A DNA stretch of 64,000 bases from an uncultured Pirellulaceae bacterium (GTDB lineage: Bacteria > Planctomycetota > Planctomycetia > Pirellulales > Pirellulaceae). Of the stretch, positions 1 through 9,162 are shown in pieces. The position numbers and the translations under genes were made by a program. The stretch is taken from the NCBI GenBank assembly GCA_938083195.1, contig CALKCK010000027.1, positions 22,013-86,012 of the forward strand, written 5' to 3'. The first letter of the stretch is position 1. Each line of letters opens with the position of its first letter. The notes under the pieces were generated by a model, which was given only the letters and a program-made list of their open reading frames with translations, was not told where the DNA came from and ran no database searches.

Positions 1-444
1 ACGCAGAATCTAAGACAACTCTTTAGCCCCGCTGGCCTCAAAGAAATGATGGGCGCTTCGTCCGTCATTCTTCCGCAACCACTGTCTATCGGCCAGACCT
101 GGAATCAACAGTCGAAAACTGACACAGCAATGGGAGCGATGGAGCAAACCGAAACCTACACTTACTTAAGAAACAGGGATGGCGAGCAAGGGCAAGTTGC
201 GGAGTTCAGCGTTGCAACCGAACTGAAGCCTCTTGATTCAACATCAGACCAACAGGGCTCCAGCTTACAAGGAGAACTACTTAGCTTTGATGGGTCGGGG
301 ACATTGTTGTTGGATATTGAAAACGGATATTTCAGCAGCAGTAAACTTCAAAATACGATTAGCACTGAGAAACCTTATCGCGAAAAAATGATCAAAACGA
401 CCGTTTCGAATGAAATCGAAATGAACATGAGAAGGCAAAAATGA
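1..444 (+). CDS. 3' part of a hypothetical protein (cut by window edge)
   Basis: The reading frame is open from base 1 to the stop at 442-444, so the start lies outside the window; the internal ATGs at 46 and 49 are probably not the real start. The visible 147 residues read like an exported beta-rich domain, with the segment LSIGQTWNQQSK followed by alternating polar and hydrophobic strands, and a basic C-terminus ending in RRQK. The pattern is reminiscent of planctomycete proteins of the DUF6263 type, but I cannot confirm that by eye. No catalytic motif is visible. A 114-base gap separates it from the Rieske gene, so co-transcription is possible but not shown. Confidence 0.65.
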   Translation, partial: TQNLRQLFSPAGLKEMMGASSVILPQPLSIGQTWNQQSKTDTAMGAMEQTETYTYLRNRDGEQGQVAEFSVATELKPLDSTSDQQGSSLQGELLSFDGSGTLLLDIENGYFSSSKLQNTISTEKPYREKMIKTTVSNEIEMNMRRQK

Positions 445-558
445 ACCACTTATCTTTAGCCTGAAACATTCAAGCACCTGATTGCTGGAACCAATGAACC
501 ATTGCTTTTTGTTTATCGTTTTAACCCGACATAAAATTCCCTGGAAAAAAACCAGTCG

Positions 559-939
559 ATGACCGATTTCATTACAGTCGCAAAATTAGGTGACATCCCT
601 GACGGCGAAGGGAAAGCTTACAAGTACAACAGTCGCATGGTCGCCGTTTTCAATCAAAATGGCGAGTACCACGCAATTGACGACATGTGTCCTCACATGG
701 GCGCTTCGCTCGCATCCGGGCACCTCGAACAAGGCAATGTTGTTTGCCCGTGGCATTCGTGGAGTTTTGATATTCGAGACGGAGCATGGTGTGAAAACCG
801 ACGCATCAACATTGACGTCTATCAAGTAAGAATTGTTGGAGACGACATTCAGATCGCCGCTTCCGAAAATCCAAAGGGGGACGATGCCGCAACGCCTCCC
901 ACCCCCAACCCGGAGGATTCTTCCAATGACAAAAAATGA
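559..939 (+). CDS. Rieske [2Fe-2S] domain protein (NirD/ferredoxin type)
   Basis: This is a 126-residue single-domain Rieske protein. The cluster ligands are visible as C44-P-H46 and C63-P-W-H66 (CxH, 16 residues, CxxH), the signature of Rieske ferredoxins and of NirD-like subunits. There is no signal peptide or membrane segment, so it should be a cytoplasmic electron carrier or small oxygenase/reductase component. The last 25 residues are a Pro/Asn/Asp-rich tail without obvious structure. Its 3' end overlaps the start of the MazG-like gene by 14 bases, which suggests translational coupling. No dioxygenase or nitrite reductase partner is nearby, so the redox partner is unknown. Confidence 0.9.
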   Translation: MTDFITVAKLGDIPDGEGKAYKYNSRMVAVFNQNGEYHAIDDMCPHMGASLASGHLEQGNVVCPWHSWSFDIRDGAWCENRRINIDVYQVRIVGDDIQIAASENPKGDDAATPPTPNPEDSSNDKK

Positions 940-1300
940 ATCCCCCCAACCAAACGTTACGCTCAGTGAGTTCCAGACGCTGATCCGGAACATGTATTTA
1001 GAAAAAGATCAAACGCGAGGTGTCCCTGCGACATTCATGTGGTTGATGGAAGAAGTTGGTGAATTAGCGTCGGCCCTACGTGAAACGACCCCTTCCGAGC
1101 AATCACGAATTTCCCCGGAGCAATGGCAGGACCGGCGCGAAAATCTGAAACAGGAATTTGCCGATGTGCTCGCTTGGTTGGCAACAATAGCAAACGTGGT
1201 CGATGTTGATCTAAGCGAAGCAATTACCGAAAAATATGGCTCTGGATGCCCAGGCTGTACAAAATTTAACTGCATTTGTCCCGATGAGCAAAAACCTTGA
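926..1300 (+). CDS. MazG-like nucleotide pyrophosphohydrolase
   Basis: This 124-residue protein has the all-alpha NTP pyrophosphohydrolase signature: E42-E43-x-x-E46 in MEEVGEL and E77-x-x-D80 in EFADVL, the Mg-binding residues of MazG/dUTPase-like enzymes that hydrolyse nucleoside triphosphates to monophosphate and pyrophosphate. The C-terminus carries C108-x2-C111-x4-C116-x-C118, a likely metal site. The ATG at 926 is chosen because GGAGG lies at 913-916 with a suitable spacer; the frame is open further upstream but that part overlaps the Rieske gene. A single MazG domain (not the double-domain E. coli MazG) makes the exact substrate unknown. Confidence 0.88.
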   Translation: MTKNESPQPNVTLSEFQTLIRNMYLEKDQTRGVPATFMWLMEEVGELASALRETTPSEQSRISPEQWQDRRENLKQEFADVLAWLATIANVVDVDLSEAITEKYGSGCPGCTKFNCICPDEQKP

Positions 1301-1512
1301 AACGGACTGACTGTCGCTTCACGAAGATAGATTACAGGGAGTAAATCCTCAAAACTTATCCCTTCAACTCATCCCTTCACTACAGGTTGTCCGTTTCGAT
1401 TCGTGCATTATGGAAATGGTTCTTAAATCTGCGCCCCTTATGATAGCCTGAAATAGAGACTTCGATTATGCTTAGAGAGTGTTCGTTCGTTTCAACCCAT
1501 TGCGAAAAATTC

Positions 1513-3750
1513 ATGAGCTTTTCTTTTGTGCTTCATCGAATTGGGTTGTTTGCCGCAGTTTTGCTGGGCTGTCAGTTAAGCTTCAGTGGCACCCTAAACT
1601 CAGCACTCCTACAAGAATCTCAAGGACAAGGTACGGCTCCCCCCGCAAAAGTCTCAATTGGCTTTGACGGAAACGTCAAACTAGGAAAATGGGTTCCCAT
1701 ATTTGTCTCACTGGATCCATCAACCTCGGCTTCCAAATTTGAAGTTGAGAATATTGACGGCGATGATACGCCGGTAATCTACCAAGGTCCGCTTTTATCG
1801 GACCCAAAATCCCCAGGGCAGTTTCAAGCGTGGACGCGAATCGGGCGCAGCTATGGTAAGTCAGAATTGCGATTGCTCAACTCATCCGATGAGCTAATTG
1901 AAACTTTTCAACTTAGCTTCACAGGGAAAGACCGCGTCGGAAAATTCATCGGCTCGACTCAGGAGTTGATACTCACTCTCGAGCCTCAAGATTTATTCAA
2001 GAAATCAATTGAATCGGTATCTTCATTGGCGTCTCAGGAAGATGCCCGAATCATTGCTGCGTTAGGTGAAAATAACACGCTGCCCTTCAATTGGCTTGAG
2101 TACGATTCGGCGGACGCCATCTTATTGGTGACTTCCGACATCGAACGTGTTGAGCGGATTTCAGAAGTTCAACTTGATGCTATTGAAACATGGGTCAAGC
2201 AAGGCGGAACGCTAATCCTCTCAGCAACTTCCAATGCCAACCAGCTTCTTTCTGAAAATGGTTCCCTTGCGAGATTTTGCCCTGGTAACTTTGTCGGCCT
2301 TGACGAGTGCTTCAACAGCAGCCGCCTGGAGACATTTTGCGATAGCCAGGAAAAACTGCTGCCGGCCAAGAACGATTCGATTCCCATTGTACAAATCGAG
2401 GACGTTCGCGGCACTGTTTTGGTTGACAACTCTAACACCAAGAATCGCAAGCCTTTAATCATCAAAACGGCTTACGGAATGGGGAAGGTCATTTTTGTGA
2501 CATTCGACCTAGACACCTCAAAGACGACCGAGTGGATTGGATTCCCTAAGCTGGTCGAAAAGCTAGTTTCCGGTGCAGCAACCGAAAGAGAGACAACTTC
2601 CTCGACCGCGGCCCGCGGCAGCTCTGTTTCTCACTTTGGCTATAAAGACCTCATTGGCCAATTGCGAGTTCCCCTCGATAGATTCCGCGATGTGCAATTC
2701 GTCAAGTTTGCGATGATCGCTTTGCTGATCGGTTTATACATCCTGTGCATTGGGCCCGGCGATTATTTCCTGCTCCATAAATTTTTCAAAAAAATGGAGT
2801 TAACCTGGATCACATTCCCACTGGTCTCATTGATTTTTTGCGGCTTGGCAATTGGCATTTCGGTCGCGACCCGCCCCGACACAATTAAGATCAACCAATT
2901 AGAAATCATAGACATCGACACGATCAATGGAGAGGTTCGTGGAACAGTTTGGGGCAATCTCTACAGCCCTATTGGGCAAACTTGCTCGATTGGGTTGGAA
3001 AAATCGCACCAGCTCGGTTTTGAAATTGACTCCAACTTACTGACTTGGCACGGACTCCCCGGAAATGGCCTAGGGGGAATGGCAACCACGGCTAACCCTG
3101 GGTTGTTAAAAACGAACTACGAGCAGTCATTCAAAGTTAGCGAAAATGGCCAAACGTTAAACACCGAGATCGAAAACCTTCCTCTTCAAGTATCATCGAC
3201 AAAGCCAATTTTTGCGACTTGGTGGGCGAGTATCGAGCCAGAATCAAGAGTCCAACTCAATCGCGACCCCCGCTTGACCCAACTTCGTGGTCGCGTGAAT
3301 TACAAACTCCCATTTAAACTTAAAAATTGCCGTCTGATTTTTGAAAACTGGGCCTACGTCCTAGAAAACCCTCTAAATCCAAGTGATACATTCGACGTCC
3401 AAACAGGGACTACCGAAAAATCATTGAAGAGCATCCTGACGCGAAAGGTCAAACTGAAAAAGAGCGACCGAAGCGAAAACAGTCCTTGGGATCCGACCGA
3501 CATTCGTGTTAATCGAATCGCCGACATCATGATGTTTTACCAAGCGTCCGGTGGCATGGCCTATACAAACCTAAGTCACCAGTATCATTCATTTACCGAC
3601 ATGACTGACCAGCTCAACCTTCACCGCGCGATATTAGTCGGCGAAGTCGATGAACCGGGTGCCATTTTAAAAATCAATGGTGAATCTGCACTTTCGCAGT
3701 ACGACCAAACTACCACCATCGTGCGGATTCTCCTCGAAGTTCAATATTAA
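1513..3750 (+). CDS. Large membrane-anchored protein with GATase-like domain
   Basis: A protein of about 745 residues. A hydrophobic N-terminal segment (VLHRIGLFAAVLLG) looks like a signal or anchor. After a beta-rich region, the segment AILLVTSDIERV followed by VKQGGTLILSA resembles the glutamine-amidotransferase-like flavodoxin fold often found in exported planctomycete proteins. Two membrane helices follow near the middle (MIALLIGLYILCIGPGDYFLL and TFPLVSLIFCGLAIGI), then a soluble C-terminal part. An in-frame ATG at 1468 would add 15 residues; I prefer 1513 because the signal-like sequence then begins normally. The gene sits 18 bases before an ABC ATPase gene, a pairing typical of an ABC-export or surface-assembly cluster, but I do not know its function. 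Confidence 0.8.
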   Translation: MSFSFVLHRIGLFAAVLLGCQLSFSGTLNSALLQESQGQGTAPPAKVSIGFDGNVKLGKWVPIFVSLDPSTSASKFEVENIDGDDTPVIYQGPLLSDPKSPGQFQAWTRIGRSYGKSELRLLNSSDELIETFQLSFTGKDRVGKFIGSTQELILTLEPQDLFKKSIESVSSLASQEDARIIAALGENNTLPFNWLEYDSADAILLVTSDIERVERISEVQLDAIETWVKQGGTLILSATSNANQLLSENGSLARFCPGNFVGLDECFNSSRLETFCDSQEKLLPAKNDSIPIVQIEDVRGTVLVDNSNTKNRKPLIIKTAYGMGKVIFVTFDLDTSKTTEWIGFPKLVEKLVSGAATERETTSSTAARGSSVSHFGYKDLIGQLRVPLDRFRDVQFVKFAMIALLIGLYILCIGPGDYFLLHKFFKKMELTWITFPLVSLIFCGLAIGISVATRPDTIKINQLEIIDIDTINGEVRGTVWGNLYSPIGQTCSIGLEKSHQLGFEIDSNLLTWHGLPGNGLGGMATTANPGLLKTNYEQSFKVSENGQTLNTEIENLPLQVSSTKPIFATWWASIEPESRVQLNRDPRLTQLRGRVNYKLPFKLKNCRLIFENWAYVLENPLNPSDTFDVQTGTTEKSLKSILTRKVKLKKSDRSENSPWDPTDIRVNRIADIMMFYQASGGMAYTNLSHQYHSFTDMTDQLNLHRAILVGEVDEPGAILKINGESALSQYDQTTTIVRILLEVQY

Positions 3751-3768
3751 TGAGCCCCCGACAGTTCT

Positions 3769-4701
3769 ATGATCAAAACTGAAAATCTGACAAAAAAGTA
3801 TGGCGAATTGTTTGCGATCAAGGGGATCGAGCTCGATCTAAAACAGGGCGATCTGTTTGGATTCATCGGCCCTAACGGTGCCGGCAAAACAACCACGATG
3901 AGGATCATTGCCACACTCTCAGAACCGTCCTGGGGAGAGGCTTACGTTTGCAATCACTCCATCTATCGAGAGCCCAAAGAAATCCGCCGACTCGTTGGCT
4001 ACATGCCCGATTTTTTCGGTGTTTATGACGACATGAAGGTTATCGAATACCTTGAGTTTTTTGCTGCCGCCTATCGAATCAAAGGGCCAGCTCGTCGAAA
4101 AAAATGTAATGAAATGCTCGAGATTGTTGACCTGGATTTCAAACGAGATGCGTTCGCAAATACGCTTTCCCGCGGACAGACTCAACGACTTGGACTCGCT
4201 CGCGTGCTACTCCACGATCCTCAGGTACTACTGCTTGACGAACCTTTGAGCGGTCTCGACCCTCGCGCTCGAATCGAAATGCGAAATCTCCTGAGAAGAT
4301 TAGGACAAACTGGAAAAACAATTATTGTTTCCAGTCACATTCTTCCAGAATTGGCTGACGTTTGTAACAAAATTGGCATTATCGATCGTGGCGTAATGAG
4401 CTTCTCCGATGAAGTATCTGAAGTCATCAAGAAGGTTCGAAGCCAGATAATTTTACAAGTGGGCGTCAAAGACGACGAAGAACGAGCAATTCTATTCCTC
4501 GATGCCGAGGATCAAGTCGCCAGCGTTGTTAAGGGAGATGGATTCCTCGTCGTAACGCTTAAAGAAACAGTCACTGACTACTCCGAATTACCAACTGCGT
4601 TAATTGGAGAAGGTTTTAAACTGACCTTATTCCAAGAGGAAGAAGTTAATCTCGAATCTGCTTTCATGGCACTTACCAAAGGGACCGGGCAAAACTTCTA
4701 G
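3769..4701 (+). CDS. ABC transporter ATP-binding protein
   Basis: 310 residues. Walker A is GPNGAGKTT at residues 34-42, the signature is LSRGQ at 133-137, and Walker B is LLLDEP at 154-159, followed by the D-loop SGLD and the H-loop SSHI. The domain is of the CcmA/NatA/YhaQ type, which usually works with a separately encoded ABC-2 permease; none is visible here. The last 90 residues form the usual regulatory C-terminal extension. It lies 18 bases behind the large membrane protein on the same strand, so the two are probably co-transcribed. The transported substrate cannot be deduced. Confidence 0.93.
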   Translation: MIKTENLTKKYGELFAIKGIELDLKQGDLFGFIGPNGAGKTTTMRIIATLSEPSWGEAYVCNHSIYREPKEIRRLVGYMPDFFGVYDDMKVIEYLEFFAAAYRIKGPARRKKCNEMLEIVDLDFKRDAFANTLSRGQTQRLGLARVLLHDPQVLLLDEPLSGLDPRARIEMRNLLRRLGQTGKTIIVSSHILPELADVCNKIGIIDRGVMSFSDEVSEVIKKVRSQIILQVGVKDDEERAILFLDAEDQVASVVKGDGFLVVTLKETVTDYSELPTALIGEGFKLTLFQEEEVNLESAFMALTKGTGQNF

Positions 4702-4748
4702 TTTTCAGATGTAACCGCCATGTGAGAGCGGGTGTGTGCTTTCCAGTT

Positions 4749-4772
4749 ATTGCCATGTTGGATAATGGCAAT
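4749..4772. other. Hairpin between convergent genes
   Basis: ATTGCCAT (4749-4756) and ATGGCAAT (4765-4772) form a perfect 8-bp inverted repeat with an 8-base loop. It sits between the converging ABC ATPase and P-II genes. No T-run follows on either strand, so it is at best a Rho-independent-like stem or an mRNA 3'-end stabiliser. Confidence 0.4.
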
Positions 4773-4788
4773 CCACTCATCCATCAAC

Positions 4789-5136
4789 CTAGATTGCGTC
4801 TGGTCCAGTTTCTCCCGTTCGAATCCGAACGCAGTCATCGATAGGTATGACGAATATCTTTCCGTCACCAATCTCTCCCTTGGCTCCCGATCTTCCTCCC
4901 TCAACGATCGCATCGATCGTCGGCTTAACGAATTCTTCATTAACAGCAATCTGAAGCTGAATTTTCCGACGAAGATTGCCGGAAAAATCCTCGGCCCCGT
5001 AAGCTGGCGCCTGACCGTGCTGGTTGCCAAAACCTTGGCAATCCATGATCGTCAAACGGAAGACTTCCACCCGACTTAAAGCGGTTTTCACCGACTCAAG
5101 ATGATGAGGCTGGATAATAGCAATGATTAATTTCAT
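4789..5136 (-). CDS. glnB: P-II family nitrogen regulatory protein
   Basis: 115 residues starting MKLIIAIIQP and ending RIRTGETGPDAI, which matches P-II proteins (GlnB/GlnK, about 112 residues) from end to end. P-II trimers bind ATP/ADP and 2-oxoglutarate and control ammonium uptake and assimilation. G35-F-G37 before the T-loop, the EIGDGKIF element and the C-terminal RIRTGE are present. Counting against E. coli GlnB, position 51, the uridylylated Tyr, is Phe; Tyr46 is kept. A three-residue insertion (about residues 83-86) lies before GEIGDGK in the B-loop. The frame is open upstream to 5220 but the ATG at 5136 gives the family's normal N-terminus. No amtB or glnA is adjacent, so glnB versus glnK cannot be decided. 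Confidence 0.9.
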   Translation of the reverse strand: MKLIIAIIQPHHLESVKTALSRVEVFRLTIMDCQGFGNQHGQAPAYGAEDFSGNLRRKIQLQIAVNEEFVKPTIDAIVEGGRSGAKGEIGDGKIFVIPIDDCVRIRTGETGPDAI

Positions 5137-5390
5137 TCTAAAACGATCACTTAAACGAGACTTCCTGTCAAAGCTGAAAGAAAAAAATAACCCACAATGG
5201 AAAAATAACAACCACAACACCTACCTAAATTGCAAACTGAGCCACAATCTCATTGCCGTTTCGAGATGCCCTAAAAAACCCTGATTAAGCGTCCATTTAA
5301 AGGTTGCAATGACGTTCGTGGATAATTACTATCCCCAGAGGATTTCTTTCCCCATCGCTTCTGTCCCCAGCATTTGACGCGAAATACATC

Positions 5391-6206
5391 ATGTACAACC
5401 ACCTAAGATTATTTACCCTCGCTCTCGCCGTTGTCCTTTTCGCCTGCCATTCATCATCGGGGGACCTGATCTTCTCCGAAAACTTTGGCAACATTTCTGA
5501 CGGAACCAACATTACCACCTCAAACACGAATTTTAATTACCGTCGGATCGGTTCTGGTGGAGGAGGAATTGTTTCAACGAATCCCTCTAGCTTCACACAG
5601 GCTGCCATGTCACTCGGTGGCTCAAGCAGTAGTAGCTTAAATGGTGTCGGTCTGACATCTGGCTTAGGCAATAATAATTTTCTCGGTCTATCGTTTAATT
5701 TTCAATCAGCCGACGTTTCCCAAGGTGACCTCGTTATCACAACTGGCACTGGAGATAGATTCACAAATAACAGCGGGTTTACCGGTTCTCAACTTTTCTT
5801 TGGTGTCCAAATTAACAATGGTTCATTGGAGTATTATAAAACCTCAGATTGGGAAGGGACTGGTTTTTCACTGAGTAACAATACGAGCTATAACATTGAA
5901 ATCTATGGCAACAATACAGGTAGTGACATTGACTATGGCAACGGTTCCGTTGCAAATCAAAAACTGGATATTTTGATCAATGGGTCGACGATCGCAGATG
6001 ATGTAGCTTTTAGCAATAATCAGCTTGCCGATGCCTTTCGAATCTACCAACAAAGAGGCGGTCAAACCTACGAGATTGACGACATCACTCTTGTCGACGG
6101 TAATTTCTCATCCGTCCCGGAACCAACATCCTTGCTGATGTTTGGGGCAACTGCGTTGATTGGACTACAACGTCGAAGAAAACTTCGCGTGCCTCACAGT
6201 GTCTGA
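5391..6206 (+). CDS. PEP-CTERM sorting domain protein
   Basis: 271 residues. An N-terminal signal peptide (LRLFTLALAVVLFACHSSSG) leads into a Gly/Ser/Asn-rich beta-type domain, which is probably a jelly-roll. The C-terminus is a PEP-CTERM anchor: VPEPTSLLMFGATAL, a hydrophobic helix, then QRRRK. Such proteins are processed by an exosortase and moved to the cell surface or extracellular matrix; no exosortase gene is in the window. The Asn/Gly/Ser-rich composition is typical for the family. A strong terminator follows at 6241. Confidence 0.9.
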   Translation: MYNHLRLFTLALAVVLFACHSSSGDLIFSENFGNISDGTNITTSNTNFNYRRIGSGGGGIVSTNPSSFTQAAMSLGGSSSSSLNGVGLTSGLGNNNFLGLSFNFQSADVSQGDLVITTGTGDRFTNNSGFTGSQLFFGVQINNGSLEYYKTSDWEGTGFSLSNNTSYNIEIYGNNTGSDIDYGNGSVANQKLDILINGSTIADDVAFSNNQLADAFRIYQQRGGQTYEIDDITLVDGNFSSVPEPTSLLMFGATALIGLQRRRKLRVPHSV

Positions 6207-6240
6207 AACAACAACTGCTTCGCGAGCTAAAAATCAAAAA

Positions 6241-6276
6241 AAGCCCCGTCAGCGAAAACACTGACGGGGCTTTTTT
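6241..6276 (+). terminator. Rho-independent terminator after the PEP-CTERM gene
   Basis: AAGCCCCGTCAG (6241-6252) pairs with CTGACGGGGCTT (6261-6272) around an 8-base loop, followed by a T-run to 6276. An A-rich stretch before the stem means it could also work on the minus strand. Confidence 0.92.
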
Positions 6277-6608
6277 AATTCGTCGAATCGCACCAAAGTC
6301 TTGGATAGCAACCGCGACTTTGGCCATCGTTTTTGACAACTGAAACCATACAGCTGGGAACAGCGGTAACGGACTTTCGACCGTGGTTTCAATCAGCAAA
6401 AACACTTCTTATTGACAGAGCCGAAAAATCTTGTCTCTCAAGGAGTAAAGAAAAACTTGAATGGGTCTAAATCACTCTTTCGGATCTTGTCAGAATTTCC
6501 ACCATCGGTTCGATTTAATAAACCGCGGCCATGATGAAACTTCTGCCTTCGGCAACACAAAAGGTCATTGGGCGGCCCCGACAACCTCAGCGTGCCACTT
6601 AAGCACTC
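6277..6608. other. Gene-free stretch between terminator and clpX
   Basis: About 330 bases without a supportable gene. The only candidate frame (from 6461) has an AAGGAG about 15 bases upstream but runs into the clpX gene on the other strand and has a low-complexity His/Ser composition, so I do not call it. No tRNA-like structure is visible. Confidence 0.5.
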
Positions 6609-6618
6609 TTAAGCACTC
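6599..6618. repeat. 10-bp tandem duplication across the clpX stop codon
   Basis: TTAAGCACTC occurs twice in direct succession (6599-6608 and 6609-6618). The second copy contains the clpX stop codon (TAA on the minus strand, 6609-6611). Confidence 0.8.
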
Positions 6619-7892
6619 TTGGTTTCAGGCATCGAAAAAGATTGGGGATCAATACCGCGATTCACGATCTTTTCATCGATCACGATCTTGGTACCTTTCG
6701 GTTGATCGGGCAGGTCGTACATGATATCGAGCATGACCTGTTCGAGAATCGAGCGTAATCCACGTGCTCCCGTCCCTTTTTCCATCGCCTTCCCGGCAAT
6801 TTTCGACAGCGCCCCGTCGGTGAACTTCAGTTCGCAATCTTCCATTTGGAATAGCGACTCGAATTGACGCACGAGTGCGTTTTTCGGTTCGGTCAGAACT
6901 TTGATAAGTCCTTCTTCTCCCAATGGTGCCAACGCGGTGGTTACCGGTAAACGACCCACTAATTCAGGAATTAGCCCGAATTCGAGAATGTCATCACTAG
7001 TCACCTGCGGCATGATTTCAGCCATATCGGCTTCCTCTCGGAAACCGGCTCCAGAGCCGAATCCAATCGTCCGCTCACCAAGACGCTTTCGAATAATATC
7101 GTCGATTCCAACGAACGTACCACCACAGATAAACAGAATATTACTAGTGTCAATCTGAATGTACTGCTGCTCTGGGTGCTTACGTCCACCCTGAGGCGGA
7201 ACGTTGGCGACGGTGCCTTCTAACATTTTTAGAAGGGCTTGCTGCACGCCTTCTCCTGAAACGTCTCGAGTGATCGAAACGTTGTTGCTTGTCTTGCCAA
7301 TCTTGTCGATCTCGTCAATGTAAATCACCCCACGTTGGGCTGCTTCCACATCAAAATCAGCGGCATGTAACAACTTCAAAAGAAGGTTTTCGACATCTTC
7401 ACCGACATAGCCGGCTTCCGTCAGCGTCGTCGCATCACCGATTGCAAAGGGAACATTCAAGATACGTGCGAGTGTCCGAGCCAATAAAGTCTTACCCGAT
7501 CCTGTAGGACCGGCAAGCATGATATTTGACTTGTCAATCTCGACGTCGTTTCCTTCCCAACCAAGCGAAAGACGCTTGTAATGATTATGAACCGCTACGC
7601 CCAGCACCTTCTTTGCACCTTCCTGGCCAATAACGTATTCATCCATTCGTTCGACGATTTCACGCGGTGTCAAAATCTTGTTGAATAACTGTTTTGACGG
7701 TCCTCGACGACGTTGCTCCTGTTCCAGAATTGACTGGCACAGTTCAATGCAATCTCCACAAATGTAGACATCGCCTGGCCCTTCGACCAAGGGTCCAACA
7801 TCGCGATAGTTTTTACGACAAAACGAGCAATGCGCGTTCTTTTTAGATGTACCGCTCGTGCGGCGGTTTCCCGAATCGTTGCCTGCGGGCAT
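6609..7892 (-). CDS. clpX: ATP-dependent Clp protease ATP-binding subunit ClpX
   Basis: 427 residues, the usual ClpX length. The N-terminal zinc-binding domain has C22, C25, C45 and C48. Walker A is GPTGSGKT at 128-135, the pore loop GYVGEDVE is present, Walker B is VIYIDEIDK, and the [18 protein letters not shown] segment is diagnostic. ClpX is a AAA+ unfoldase that recognises tagged substrates and feeds them into ClpP. The ATG at 7892 is preceded by AAGGAG with a 5-base spacer. No clpP or tig lies beside it, unlike the common tig-clpP-clpX order. Confidence 0.98.
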   Translation of the reverse strand: MPAGNDSGNRRTSGTSKKNAHCSFCRKNYRDVGPLVEGPGDVYICGDCIELCQSILEQEQRRRGPSKQLFNKILTPREIVERMDEYVIGQEGAKKVLGVAVHNHYKRLSLGWEGNDVEIDKSNIMLAGPTGSGKTLLARTLARILNVPFAIGDATTLTEAGYVGEDVENLLLKLLHAADFDVEAAQRGVIYIDEIDKIGKTSNNVSITRDVSGEGVQQALLKMLEGTVANVPPQGGRKHPEQQYIQIDTSNILFICGGTFVGIDDIIRKRLGERTIGFGSGAGFREEADMAEIMPQVTSDDILEFGLIPELVGRLPVTTALAPLGEEGLIKVLTEPKNALVRQFESLFQMEDCELKFTDGALSKIAGKAMEKGTGARGLRSILEQVMLDIMYDLPDQPKGTKIVIDEKIVNRGIDPQSFSMPETKSA

Positions 7893-8138
7893 TTCTACTC
7901 CTTAAAGCTTTTCTAAGTCCAACCGTTGCTATCCCAGTTGACGTTCGAACATTGCCTAGTGACTACACCTCACCAAGCAACGGTGCTTCCTTGCCCGCGA
8001 ACTTCGAACTAATTTGTTCTTCAGCATAAGTGCTATCAATTCTTGACAAGCTGATAGCGACCTGTATTCTTCTACTTAGTTGTCATCTCCCCAACAACTG
8101 AAGGAAATATCCTCAATCCCATTCTCTGAAAAAGCCTG

Positions 8139-8501
8139 CTAACCGTCAGCATCTGGCTCTTCCTCAAAATCCGGCACCTCGCCAGACGACTCTACTTGAT
8201 CGTTTTTGCTGTCCGACTCGACCTCTGCCTCAGTTTTTGAACTTGAACTGATTGGATCTTTCGGGATTGAATGGGCTAACCGCGAAAATTCATCGTCGTC
8301 TAGCTTTCCTTCGTCTCGTAATTTTTGAAAATCGCTAATGAAATCTGTTGGAGATGCTTCTCCACCTATCGCCATCTCTCTCAACGATTTCAGCACATAA
8401 TATGCAATGGCCACCAGAATGACCAACCCGGCAACAATCGCAATCCACCGAGCTTCCGGGATTTGCATTGTCTCTGTCCACAGCTTTTTGATTGCATCCA
8501 T
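8139..8501 (-). CDS. Small membrane protein with SHOCT-like segment
   Basis: 120 residues. One membrane helix (WIAIVAGLVILVAIAYYVL, about residues 19-37) is followed by a short segment DFQKLRDEGKLDDDEFSRL that resembles the SHOCT (short C-terminal) domain, an oligomerisation or peptide-binding motif. The final 40 residues are Ser/Glu/Asp-rich and probably disordered. It lies behind clpX on the same strand with a gap of about 250 bases, so a shared transcript is uncertain. Its function is unknown. Confidence 0.75.
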   Translation of the reverse strand: MDAIKKLWTETMQIPEARWIAIVAGLVILVAIAYYVLKSLREMAIGGEASPTDFISDFQKLRDEGKLDDDEFSRLAHSIPKDPISSSSKTEAEVESDSKNDQVESSGEVPDFEEEPDADG

Positions 8502-9162
8502 GGCTTCGCAGCAACCCTCAACTTATTTTGGAACTAAAAAAAACAAACAGCCATCTTTTTACCATGGCCGTTCAAACGTTATTCAGGCTTGCCAATTATA
8601 ACGTTTTTCGCGGTCTGCGCTTAGTTCAATCTTCGCCAACGCCAGCCGCTCAGACTCGGTTTTTCCCAATCCGAACCAACCAATACCCAGATGCCGGGCA
8701 AGAAAATTGACCCCGACAATTCGGCTCCAACCGCCCTCCAGCATTCCAGCTCCATCTCGCTGATTCCCATCGATCCCAACGCAAATCTCCCGTCTATCCC
8801 CCTACACAATTTCTCCGAAGTTCCAAATTAAATCGGATCGCACGGGTGTTACGTGATCTAACGATTATTGGTTCGGTTAATTTTTTCGCATCGTTGCGAG
8901 ACGATCTCCATTGGTGAAAAACCGTCAATAAAGTCGCGAAGCCCCGATCTCATGCGATCCTCAAAAACAAAATACTCGGTGGCTTTTCAGCGATCCTGAA
9001 GCTTTCGTGGTTTCCAGTCGAATTCGAAAAGGGGGAGTTTTGCGCCAAATTTTGGCAACGTAGTAGATTCGATTAACTCCCAATCAATCGATCGCAACAC
9101 AAAAGGTCACCCGGCCCGGGCTGGTGCGTAGAACTGATCGACTAGCGATGAGGCGTCTCGAA
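8502..9162. other. Long intergenic region without recognisable genes
   Basis: About 660 bases between divergent genes. I find no tRNA, no convincing small gene and no strong terminator. A weak hairpin (ATCGT/ACGAT near 8890) is the only local structure. The region probably holds the two divergent promoters. Confidence 0.5.

Noticed and set aside
6461..6724. Plus-strand frame of 87 codons
   Set aside because: The second half is antisense to clpX; the AAGGAG is too far from the start; low-complexity composition.
8502..9162. tRNA gene in the long intergenic region
   Set aside because: No TTCGA-type T-loop with matching acceptor stem could be found.
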